Source: Patella vulgata
Lineage: Eukaryota; Mollusca; Gastropoda; Patellidae
Assembly (NCBI RefSeq): GCF_932274485.2
Contig: NC_065883.2
Span: forward strand, 18,660,222-18,724,221
Reading direction: 5' to 3'
Length of the DNA: 64,000 bases
How positions within the stretch are numbered: position 1 is the first letter of the stretch; each line of letters starts with the position of its first letter. This document shows, piece by piece, positions 63,301 to 64,000 of the stretch. The position numbers were made by a program, and so were the translations under genes. The notes below the pieces were generated by a model that saw only the letters and a list, made by a program, of their open reading frames with translations, did not search any database and was not told the DNA's origin.

Positions 63301-64000
63301 CTAGTGCTAAAAAACCACCACTTCGCACCAAATCATTGACAAGCACACCACGATCTAAAAGTTTGATGCAAAGACACAGTCTTGGTGACTTTGGCGATTC
63401 AGAGAGCGTCAGAACGGATTCGGACACAGAGAGTTTGAAGAGCCAAAACAAGGCACCTATGAGTCATACAAGACCAAATCGATCTTTTCTACTACGTAGA
63501 AGTAGAGCGATGGGTTCTGAAACTACAACTACACCCAGTGACACCACTCGCTCTTCATCATCTAGTATTACAACCTCCTCAGCCCGCTCTGCAACCACTA
63601 GTAAATCAACCTCTCGTCCTAATACCAGCAGAACTGATGCCAGTCTTGGAGCTCACATTGTGAAAAAGAGTCAAGCGAATGCAAAAGCTTCACAATCAAT
63701 CCAAAGGGATACTAATTCCCGTAAAAGTCTGAATGTGAAATCATCGACGAATTCATCTAAAACAGATCTGACAAGAAGTGATGGTGGACGCCATAGTCTG
63801 AGATTGACGAGAACTGCTTCAGGACCAGCACCAGTTGAAAATAGCAAACGCCGGGCGGATCTTAAAACATTGAAATCCCAGCTAAAGAAGACAGACCTGT
63901 CAGTGAAAGGAAGTAAAGCTGGTAGCCAGTCTCAACCGGCCAGTCGGACGAATTCGCCTAAAACCGCTGCATGGAAAAGGCGGAAGGATTACGACCCAAG
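9229..64000 (+). CDS. CEP170: CEP170/CEP170B orthologue, gene-level entry (11 exons, incomplete at both ends)
   Basis: Centrosomal protein of 170 kDa family: in vertebrates a subdistal-appendage and spindle-microtubule protein with an N-terminal FHA domain and a long Ser/Arg-rich, phosphorylated, microtubule-binding tail. The joined exons are 9229-9348, 20873-20962, 21760-21838, 22707-22837, 27370-27718, 29440-29544, 42373-42818, 43715-44234, 44973-45499, 62005-62125 and 62671->64000. Phases are compatible at every junction and about 1,270 residues read without a stop. Landmarks seen, in order, are an FHA domain, LYGQPDWWGENE (human [12 protein letters not shown]), MEIPMNDL, FTIDFGED, SDAGTYTIETEE with IDEVFGV, LLKDTETVMAAMEARM, DSDTDVSST and FLLRRSRA. 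Nine introns carry GT-AG ends; the third carries AT-AC ends. The start codon and the C-terminal region are not securely in view. A single invertebrate gene is expected to be co-orthologous to vertebrate CEP170 and CEP170B; the assignment is from remembered human sequence, not a search. Confidence 0.93.
10010..10380 (+). mobile_element. SINE-1, near full-length copy (tRNA-derived)
   Basis: A tRNA-like head (A-box region TTGGCTAAGTGAG at 10036, then TGGCTTGTTAACCTTGAGGT) is followed by the body: GCATGGTTTCCTCTTGTCAA, GACAGAGGGCCCGGCAAGGG, GTCGTTCGGATGAGACGA, GCACATAAGAGAATCCTTG, GCACACTGTATGGCATATGC. The tail is GTTAAACACCATTTTATTCG. About 370 bp. The better-kept head at 44513 has a clear A-box/B-box layout. 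Confidence 0.85.
11028..11535 (+). repeat. Tandem triplication, unit about 170 bp
   Basis: GAGGGGCATCAACA, GAAGGGACATCAACAATTTT and GGAGGGACATCAACAATTTC start three successive units. Each carries CTAGAATATCTGAAATA or close variants, GTGAAACCCCTTTTCCTAAA and GTCATAATTTCTGATCAGGT. Confidence 0.88.
12700..12740 (-). mobile_element. SINE-1 3'-end fragment
   Basis: ATGAAATGAAATGGGGTTTA followed by ACGTCCTGCTTTTCTGC: the reverse complement of the SINE-1 tail. Confidence 0.75.
13918..15318. mobile_element. Non-autonomous hAT element, 1,401 bp, with 8-bp TSD
   Basis: Terminal inverted repeat CAGTGATGGGATTT / AAATCCCATCACTG (14 bp exact), flanked on both sides by GTTCGAAC (13910-13917 and 15319-15326), the 8-bp duplication typical of hAT. 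Subterminal copies of TGTCCGA or its complement (13951, 13982, about 14003, 14212, 14262, 15284) could be transposase sites. Inside are two tandem units of about 105 bp (15025-15235). There is no transposase frame; the longest ORF is under 80 codons. CpG content is visibly higher than outside. Confidence 0.92.
15025..15235 (+). repeat. Two ~105-bp tandem units within the hAT element
   Basis: GTACGGGAATTAAGTGTGAA and GTACGGGAATTAAATATGAA begin the units. Both continue AAATAGCGAGGT, TTTTTATTACGTA and GGGATTTGAATATTTTG. Confidence 0.88.
15480..15755 (+). mobile_element. SINE-1 copy, 5' truncated
   Basis: TATAGGACGGAGGGCCTGGC, ACAAT + CGCGTGCACGTAAAAGATT, GGCAGTTGGAATTCGATATA, ATAGCACACTGTATGGCGTA, CATCTTCATTAGCCCAGA, GATGTTAAACCCCATTTCAT. 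Confidence 0.88.
15790..15925 (-). mobile_element. SINE-1 head fragment
   Basis: Antisense: CTGACAAGGGGGAACAAGG, then GGGATGAAACCTGGGACGGC, TTAATGAGCCAGTG and ACCGCTGTGGCTCCCC, the tRNA-like head of the family. Confidence 0.75.
17397..17719 (+). mobile_element. SINE-1, diverged copy
   Basis: Order preserved: TCCCCTTGTCATTGTTGCAG, AACCGAGGGCCTGCCAATGA, TTAGATGGGAT, GCAAAATTTCC, TTAGCACACTGCATGG, GTCTTCATTAACCCA and GATGTTAAACCATCATTTTA. Confidence 0.8.
18535..18645 (+). mobile_element. SINE-1 3' fragment
   Basis: CAAAATTTACCTCATGGCAC, TGCATGGCGTATGCCTGTCT, TCATTAGCCCAGTCAGATCA, GAACAGTAGGATGTTAGACT then TTTCATTTCATTT. Confidence 0.82.
19145..19450 (+). repeat. Tandem duplication, unit about 170 bp
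   Basis: Both halves share GACAATAGGTGTAACTCTGG / ACAATGTTGAGTAGGTGAAA, GAC(A/G)(T/A)... and TTTTAGTCACAAAAATCTCT. The match is imperfect. Confidence 0.7.
20873..20962 (+). CDS. CEP170: CEP170 exon B: FHA domain core
   Basis: Acceptor TTTATTTTTCAG, donor AAG/GTAAGT; 90 nt, phase 0/0. It encodes SDTVDKRHAVLTYDVFLSKF then KIKDLSSINK, aligned with human [20 protein letters not shown] then LVKDLGSLNG. The FHA histidine (DKRH) is kept. The canonical Asn-Gly of the phosphothreonine-binding loop reads Asn-Lys here (SINK joined to TYVN from the next exon). The exon lies 11.5 kb downstream of exon A. Confidence 0.95.
21125..21412 (+). mobile_element. SINE-2, best copy (tRNA-derived, (CT)n tail)
   Basis: The head has A-box TGGCCGAATGGGTAGC and B-box GGTTTCGATTCCCGGG. 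The body is GTCGCCTGTCTAAGCTCATG, TTTCCTCCCACTGCTAAAGA, ACCCCTACGTGCAAGCGAAT. The tail is ATGTTAGTCCAGAAATGACC, GTGTCGAGTGGACGTTAAAC and a CT microsatellite. About 285 bp. The last part before the CT run equals the SINE-1 tail. It sits in intron B-C. Confidence 0.9.
21760..21838 (+). CDS. CEP170: CEP170 exon C: FHA domain, ends at a minor-type 5' splice site
   Basis: Acceptor TTATCTTTATTTCAG; 79 nt, ends in phase 1. It encodes TYVNSTRIQEQEYVTLNHMD then TVQLGH plus the first base of the next codon, matching human [20 protein letters not shown] then KLRFGY. No good GT donor follows in the right place. The sequence right after the last base is ATATCCTTTT, the U12-type AT-AC 5' splice-site consensus. 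The frame runs on past this point into a 27-bp minisatellite for about 97 codons, which is intron and not protein. Confidence 0.92.
21839..22706 (+). other. U12-type AT-AC intron in the FHA domain
   Basis: An 868-bp intron with ATATCCTTTT at its 5' end, TTTCCTTGAC at 22689-22698 (the U12 branch-site consensus is TTCCTTRAC) and AC at 22705-22706, about 9 nt after the likely branch A at 22697. Removing it joins phase 1 to phase 1 and gives LGHDSPIYRVEQG, the same length as human FGYDTNLFTVVQG. A second AC at 22711-22712 is also in phase and would give LGHAIYRVEQG, which is shorter than the human segment. All nine other introns of the gene have GTAAG-type donors. The intron also holds a 27-bp minisatellite. 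Confidence 0.88.
21867..22109 (+). repeat. 27-bp minisatellite, 9 copies, inside the U12-type intron
   Basis: Nine head-to-tail 27-bp units of the form ACATTGTTTTACTTTTATTA followed by CAATATT. Two positions vary between units: the GTTTT or GTGTT site and the ACAAT or ACAGT site. The unit length is a multiple of three and free of stops, so all three + frames stay open (nine-residue repeat HCFTFITIL in the exon C frame). The array begins 28 bp after the intron's first base. Not coding. Confidence 0.97.
22707..22837 (+). CDS. CEP170: CEP170 exon D: last FHA strand and start of linker
   Basis: 131 nt, phase 1 in and phase 0 out; donor CAG/GTAAGT. With the G from exon C it reads DSPIYRVEQGGHPDSACDTT then QGRVPNSNNKAAIITNPSVR and NSTQ. 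IYRVEQG aligns with human LFTVVQG, the end of the FHA fold; the rest is a polar linker. The 5' boundary rests on the AT-AC splice model. The only AG acceptors nearby (TATAG, TAGAG or GAGCAG, 22720-22732) lack a pyrimidine tract and would delete FHA residues. Confidence 0.88.
22838..27369 (+). other. Intron D-E (4.5 kb)
   Basis: No coding sequence recognised; AT-rich throughout. It contains one copy of the TTAAAGGCACAAC repeat near 25250-25455. The 110-codon frame 24994-25326 lacks splice or homology support and overlaps that repeat. Confidence 0.75.
25250..25455 (+). mobile_element. MITE family 3, copy 1
   Basis: TTTAAAGGCACAACAAGCCA ... GTTCATATAAATTTAAAGTC ... AAGACACATTAAGATGGTGG ... GTAAACTTTAAATGCCCATAA resembles 50757-50980 and 56262-56460. 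Ends are approximate. Confidence 0.6.
27370..27718 (+). CDS. CEP170: CEP170 exon E: linker exon without a clear vertebrate counterpart
   Basis: Acceptor TTTTTATATTTCAG, donor GAAG/GTAAGA; 349 nt, phase 0 in and phase 1 out. It encodes about 116 residues beginning GIIDGPNCMTVQGHPDIALT and ending GISHVHGKIILE. The composition is Pro/Asn/Asp/Tyr-rich (DPTFPVPLSNDNYNHEF, VPDPVPPTYTTV, KTYEYDVYLN), probably disordered. I recognise no domain and no matching stretch in human CEP170. It contains VQGHPDIA, close to EQGGHPDSA in exon D. The frame is open across the whole exon and codon-like, and the phase matches both neighbours, so it is very probably coding. Confidence 0.88.
27795..28065 (+). repeat. 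Degenerate tandem repeat, unit about 35-45 bp
   Basis: Successive TTCAGATAGGAT- or TTTAGATAG-like blocks separated by A-runs and GCAACATCATT or CACATCATT. About six degenerate units, just after exon E. Confidence 0.7.
29440..29544 (+). CDS. CEP170: CEP170 exon F: LYGQPxWWG motif
   Basis: Acceptor TTTCTGCATTGACAG, donor GAAG/GTAAGC; 105 nt, phase 1/1. It encodes (E)LETAKKTSALYGQPDWWGEN then EINSNGNTLNPKRE. This matches human CEP170 [20 protein letters not shown], a short motif conserved across the family just after the FHA region. It is followed by a 12.8-kb intron. Confidence 0.95.
30302..30345 (+). mobile_element. SINE-1 tail fragment
   Basis: GTCAGAACAGTAGGACGTTA followed by AACCCCATTTAATTT. 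Confidence 0.7.
30751..31129. mobile_element. piggyBac-like MITE, 379 bp, TTAA-flanked
   Basis: TTAA then CCCCAATCTGATTAAAA at the left, TTTTAATCAGATTGGG then TTAA at the right. The inverted similarity continues through AGATC and TTTCGTTTCG for about 45 bp. The TTAA target site and CCC-starting ends are the piggyBac pattern. The internal part has a GACGTCA-type palindromic region (TGACGTCATAGGTCAAAAG / TTTGACCCCTGACGTGACC). There is no coding capacity. Confidence 0.9.
31195..31345 (+). mobile_element. SINE-1, diverged 3' part
   Basis: TTCACATAAAAGAATCCTTG, GACAGTTGGAATTTGATAAA, CCTATTTTCATTAGCCTCGC and GTGCAGAAAAGTAGGATG. It abuts the SINE-2 copy that follows. Confidence 0.72.
31352..31535 (+). 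mobile_element. SINE-2 copy with internal deletion
   Basis: AAGTGGCTGAATTGTCAGCG, TGTCATTGAGTCAACTGGCG, TGGTTTCGATTCCCTGG (B-box), GTTAGTCCCAAAATGACCTA, GTGTCGAGTGGACGTTAAAC, CCCATTTCTCTCTC. The middle of the body is missing compared with 21125. Confidence 0.88.
37185..37350 (+). repeat. 21-bp tandem array
   Basis: Repeats of CACCATTGAAATTCTATGGTT, about seven copies, some shortened to ATTGAAATTCT. Degenerate continuation to about 37410. Confidence 0.93.
38125..39790 (+). repeat. 33-bp satellite with higher-order blocks, interrupted
   Basis: Units of AGTTATATCTCAGGTTTATT + ATATTCAGACAAG. Variant units (TATAGTTATATCTCCTGTTA near 38195, 39205, 39321 and 39533; TTCAAAAAAGAG at 39092 and 39418, 326 bp apart) show multi-unit duplication. 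A 33-bp unit keeps frames open (ISGLLYSDKSY and similar), so the open frames here are repeat artefacts. Confidence 0.92.
38260..39033. mobile_element. 774-bp inverted-end element nested in the satellite
   Basis: It begins GTCCCCCGCC and ends GGCGGGGGAC. The left end is also a hairpin (GTCCCCCGCCTTTCGAAGAA + AGCAGGGGAC), followed by a run of GTCCGTCTGTCT. The centre is four tandem units of about 145 bp (38370-38948; GATAACTCTCTTCCTAATTG, GCCTTGATGGAGTTCGAAGA, CATTTTCCGCTTAGGGTAAG). The minus-strand open frames are this repeat. The superfamily is not recognised. Confidence 0.8.
40270..40618 (+). mobile_element. MITE family 1, copy 2
   Basis: TTAAAGATGCATTATGTAAG at the left and AATACATAATCCATATTTAA at the right. 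The inside matches 54189-54468 reversed (GGCTTGTCATGTGAATAAA, TTGAAAATTTCATTCAAAT). Confidence 0.78.
42373..42818 (+). CDS. CEP170: CEP170 exon G: EIP and FTIDF motifs
   Basis: Acceptor TTTATCTATTTCAG, donor CCT/GTAAGT; 446 nt, phase 1 in and phase 0 out, about 149 residues. A charged region EIQKKQREIEVAKMEKYKTD is followed by YQQTYMEIPMNDLVDEK (human SYFEIPTKEF) and SMVFTIDFGEDTKQKKNK (human ASFTIEFDDSTPGKV), then GNLSDLMPSRLKERFQERQS. The order and spacing of these short motifs match CEP170. Rich in Lys, Glu and Ser and probably disordered. Confidence 0.94.
43224..43610. mobile_element. MITE family 4, 387 bp, perfect inverted ends, TTAA-flanked
   Basis: TTAA + AGCGGAAATTGCAAATTTT at the left and AAAATTTGCAATTTCCGCT + TTAA at the right, exact over 19 bp plus the TTAA. 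It has no coding capacity and sits in intron G-H. Confidence 0.93.
43715..44234 (+). CDS. CEP170: CEP170 exon H: basic Ser/Arg region with 8-residue repeats
   Basis: Acceptor TTTATTTTCTTCAG, donor GTTG/GTAAGT; 520 nt, phase 0 in and phase 1 out, about 173 residues beginning DSEIGSSQHKKVEDVCGFTE. Very basic, full of RKS and KSP sites (RKSPLEEARTKARKSSVDE, KSPVEEVKG). It ends in four 8-residue repeats around (R/K)SPQQDRR at about 44111-44207. The SP sites would suit proline-directed kinases; CEP170 is a known mitotic phosphoprotein. The assignment rests on phase and on conserved neighbours rather than on residue identity. Confidence 0.9.
44111..44207 (+). repeat. In-frame 24-bp coding repeat (SPQQDRRR), about 4 copies
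   Basis: Within exon H the protein reads RKSPKQDRR, RSPQQDRR, RSPQQDRR, KSPQQER. The copies differ at synonymous positions (CGACGG, CGTAGA, GGCGG; CCCCAC, CACCTC), so the amino-acid unit is better kept than the DNA unit. Confidence 0.9.
44513..44572 (+). mobile_element. SINE-1 tRNA-like head fragment
   Basis: AGAAGCCACATGGAGTATGT, then TTCACTTACCAGAAGGTCC and the B-box CTGGTTCAATCC. The A-box is degraded here. Confidence 0.65.
44576..44855 (-). mobile_element. SINE-1, well-preserved copy just before exon I
   Basis: Antisense: AAATGAAATGGGGTTTAACA, TCCTACTGTTCTGCTCCGAC, TTGGCTAATGAAGACAGGCA, TATGCCATACAGTGTGCTAT, GAGGGAAATTTTGCCCGGAC, CCAAGGGATCTTTTACGTGC, CCTGCACAACTAATAAGGGG. It ends about 117 bp before the exon I acceptor. 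Two frames across it are repeat-derived. Confidence 0.9.
44973..45499 (+). CDS. CEP170: CEP170 exon I: SDAGTYTIE motif
   Basis: Acceptor TTCTTTCCAAATTTAG, donor GAG/GTAAGA; 527 nt, phase 1 in and phase 0 out, about 176 residues. It carries the family signature SDAGTYTIETEEAKDEEEAA then RRRIDEVFGVIDQEEW. The human form is SDAGTYTIEADS followed by EEARKMIDQVFGV. Upstream is YSDTTSYLIDKMFEG, downstream an acidic Ser/Thr-rich stretch ending GIYEDQRLIIE. A SINE-1 copy ends about 117 bp before its acceptor. The next intron is 16.5 kb. Confidence 0.96.
45735..46142 (+). mobile_element. MITE family 1, copy 3
   Basis: TTAAAGATACATTATGGGAG at the left, GCATAATGCATGTTTAA at the right. Internal GAGTTGGCAGTTCTCGCTAT, ATAGCCTCGGTCATCATTAC and ATCGAGAGTTGATTATGGTC match 6018-6412 inverted. 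Confidence 0.88.
48249..48718 (+). mobile_element. MITE family 2, copy 3
   Basis: ACCTAGAAATTGACGGAAAT, TTACATTCAGTCGTTTCTG, ATGCCAGAAGTCTCAATCAA, GTGGAATATGTCTAGCCTCG, AAAAGCCCATCTTTTCCCAG, GATGATATTGAGTTAGAGAC + TTTAAT. The left TTAAAGTAGCTA end is lost. Confidence 0.85.
50757..50980 (+). mobile_element. MITE family 3, copy 2
   Basis: CTTAAAGGCACATGGCAAAT, TTGTTCATATATTAATATAA, GAAAAGGATTGCAGAATTAT, CACCTAAGACATATAAATAT and GGCGATGTTAAATC. Related to 25250 and 56262. Confidence 0.6.
53008..53055 (+). CDS. Candidate alternative first coding exon (short isoform lacking FHA)
   Basis: Inside the 16.5-kb intron, ATG at 53008 opens 16 codons, MNNRRLCNLEKYKKLR, that end exactly at CGG/GTAAGC in phase 0. 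That is the phase needed by the next exon at 62005 (EYKMASVQDG). The ATG has A at -3. The stretch before it (about 52925-53007) is less AT-rich than its surroundings. As an internal exon it fails: the CAG acceptor just upstream is followed at once by TAG in the incoming frame. It therefore fits only as a 5' exon behind an internal promoter. Inferred from sequence alone. Confidence 0.45.
54189..54468 (-). mobile_element. MITE family 1, short copy (280 bp)
   Basis: TTAAAGATGAATTATATAAG at the left, CCTAATGCATCTTTAA at the right. Internal GTCCATAATCAACTCCGTAG and GCGAGAACAGCCAGCTCTTT correspond to the family in reverse. Confidence 0.82.
56262..56460 (+). mobile_element. MITE family 3, copy 3
   Basis: CTTTAAAGGCACAACATTCA, GTTGACATAGTCTAAATTAT, AAAAAGATGGCAGAATTATT, AAGACACACAAAGATGGTGG and GTAAATTTTAAATGGCATAA parallel the copies at 25250 and 50757. 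Confidence 0.65.
56606..56770 (+). repeat. 34-bp tandem array, about 4.5 copies
   Basis: Unit TATCTTTTGAGATCCTCTGA + TTATTTATGGTGAA, near-identical in four units, then degenerate. Confidence 0.95.
57540..57695 (+). mobile_element. SINE-1, diverged 3' part
   Basis: AATGGGCGGAAATGTCACTG, TCCAGGCAAAATTCTCCTTG, then a degraded body and TCCATTTCATTTCATTTT. Confidence 0.6.
60345..60465 (+). mobile_element. SINE-2 3' part with long (CT)n tail
   Basis: AGACCCCTACGTGCAAGCAA, TTGTTGAAATAAACCATGTG, TTAGTCCCATAATGACCTAG, TTTGTGTTGAGTAATCTGTT then CT repeated about 13 times. Confidence 0.85.
61545..61693 (+). repeat. ~37-bp tandem array, 4 degenerate copies
   Basis: Units built on TTTAGCTGTTGATCTGAATA + ATTGATAATGG, ending at GTTCAGTTGTTTG. 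It lies 300 bp before exon J. Confidence 0.82.
62005..62125 (+). CDS. CEP170: CEP170 exon J
   Basis: Acceptor TTTCTTTATAATAG, donor CCA/GTAAGA; 121 nt, phase 0 in and phase 1 out. It encodes EYKMASVQDGEVPIWMSQLA then NLTNQKSANKISSERLEHEA. The segment WMSQLANLTNQ resembles human CEP170 WVSQWASLAANH. Small exon, 545 bp before the next one. Confidence 0.92.
62671..64000 (+). CDS. CEP170: CEP170 exon K: long Ser/Thr/Arg-rich region, runs off the window
   Basis: Acceptor TTTCTTTTTTCTTGTAG; enters in phase 1 and stays open for 1,330 nt to the window end (443 residues). Conserved blocks are TLLKDTETVMAAMEARM at about 62998 (human LILKDTEAVMAFLEAKL), YDSDTDVSSTVALVNG at about 63079 (human ESDVDTASTISLVTG), RPNRSFLLRRSRAMGS at about 63472 (human RPTRTSLLRRARLGE), GAHIVKKSQ near 63650 (human GARLVPSDK) and AAWKRRKDYDP at the window end (human SRWRRFPTDYA). 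Ser, Thr and Arg dominate, with many SP and RxxS sites. In vertebrates this half binds microtubules. At least a few hundred more C-terminal residues are expected beyond the window. Confidence 0.96.

Noticed and set aside
63124-63339. 71-codon frame rich in His and Val
   Set aside because: Out-of-frame shadow of exon K, whose own frame is open to the window end and matches CEP170.
1-64000. LTR, retroviral, Polinton-like or toxin-like remnants
   Set aside because: I saw no reverse transcriptase, integrase, capsid or paired LTR signature in the window.

Overview
The window looks like AT-rich nuclear DNA of an invertebrate metazoan, most likely a mollusc and perhaps a gastropod. The evidence is long introns, U2-type GT-AG splice sites, abundant tRNA-derived SINEs whose shared 3' tail (GACGTTAAACCCCATTTC) I associate with molluscan DNA, and many small TTAA-flanked MITEs. 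The organism call is inference. I see no bacterial genes, rRNA, CRISPR array, LTR element or viral element.

There is one recognisable protein-coding gene, on the + strand: the orthologue of the centrosomal FHA-domain protein CEP170 / CEP170B. I assembled 11 coding exons by eye (9229-9348, 20873-20962, 21760-21838, 22707-22837, 27370-27718, 29440-29544, 42373-42818, 43715-44234, 44973-45499, 62005-62125, 62671 to beyond 64000). Their phases match at all ten junctions and give about 1,270 residues with no internal stop. The first four exons encode the N-terminal FHA domain, the sixth the LYGQPxWWG motif, and the later ones the EIP, FTIDF, SDAGTYTIE..IDEVFGV and LKDTE.VMA..EA motifs plus the long Ser/Arg-rich basic region. 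The 5' start is not securely identified. The 3' end, with the C-terminal region, lies beyond the window.

The most notable feature is the intron between the third and fourth exons. It has no usable GT-AG sites but has a textbook minor-spliceosome signature: ATATCCTTTT at the 5' site, a TTCCTTGAC branch site and an AC 3' end. Splicing this way restores the last FHA strand in register with human CEP170. A nine-copy 27-bp minisatellite begins 28 bp inside this intron.

Layout: 1-9.2 kb is 5' intronic or intergenic DNA full of SINE and MITE copies. 9.2-29.5 kb holds the FHA and LYGQP exons, with a 1.4-kb hAT element inserted in a SINE at 13.9-15.3 kb. 29.5-42.4 kb is a 12.8-kb intron with a piggyBac-like MITE, a 21-bp array and a 33-bp satellite interrupted by a 774-bp element. 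42.4-45.5 kb is an exon cluster for the mid-region. 45.5-62.0 kb is a 16.5-kb intron with a candidate alternative first exon at 53.0 kb. 62.0-64.0 kb holds the last two exons seen. Other open frames are repeats, frame shadows or chance.
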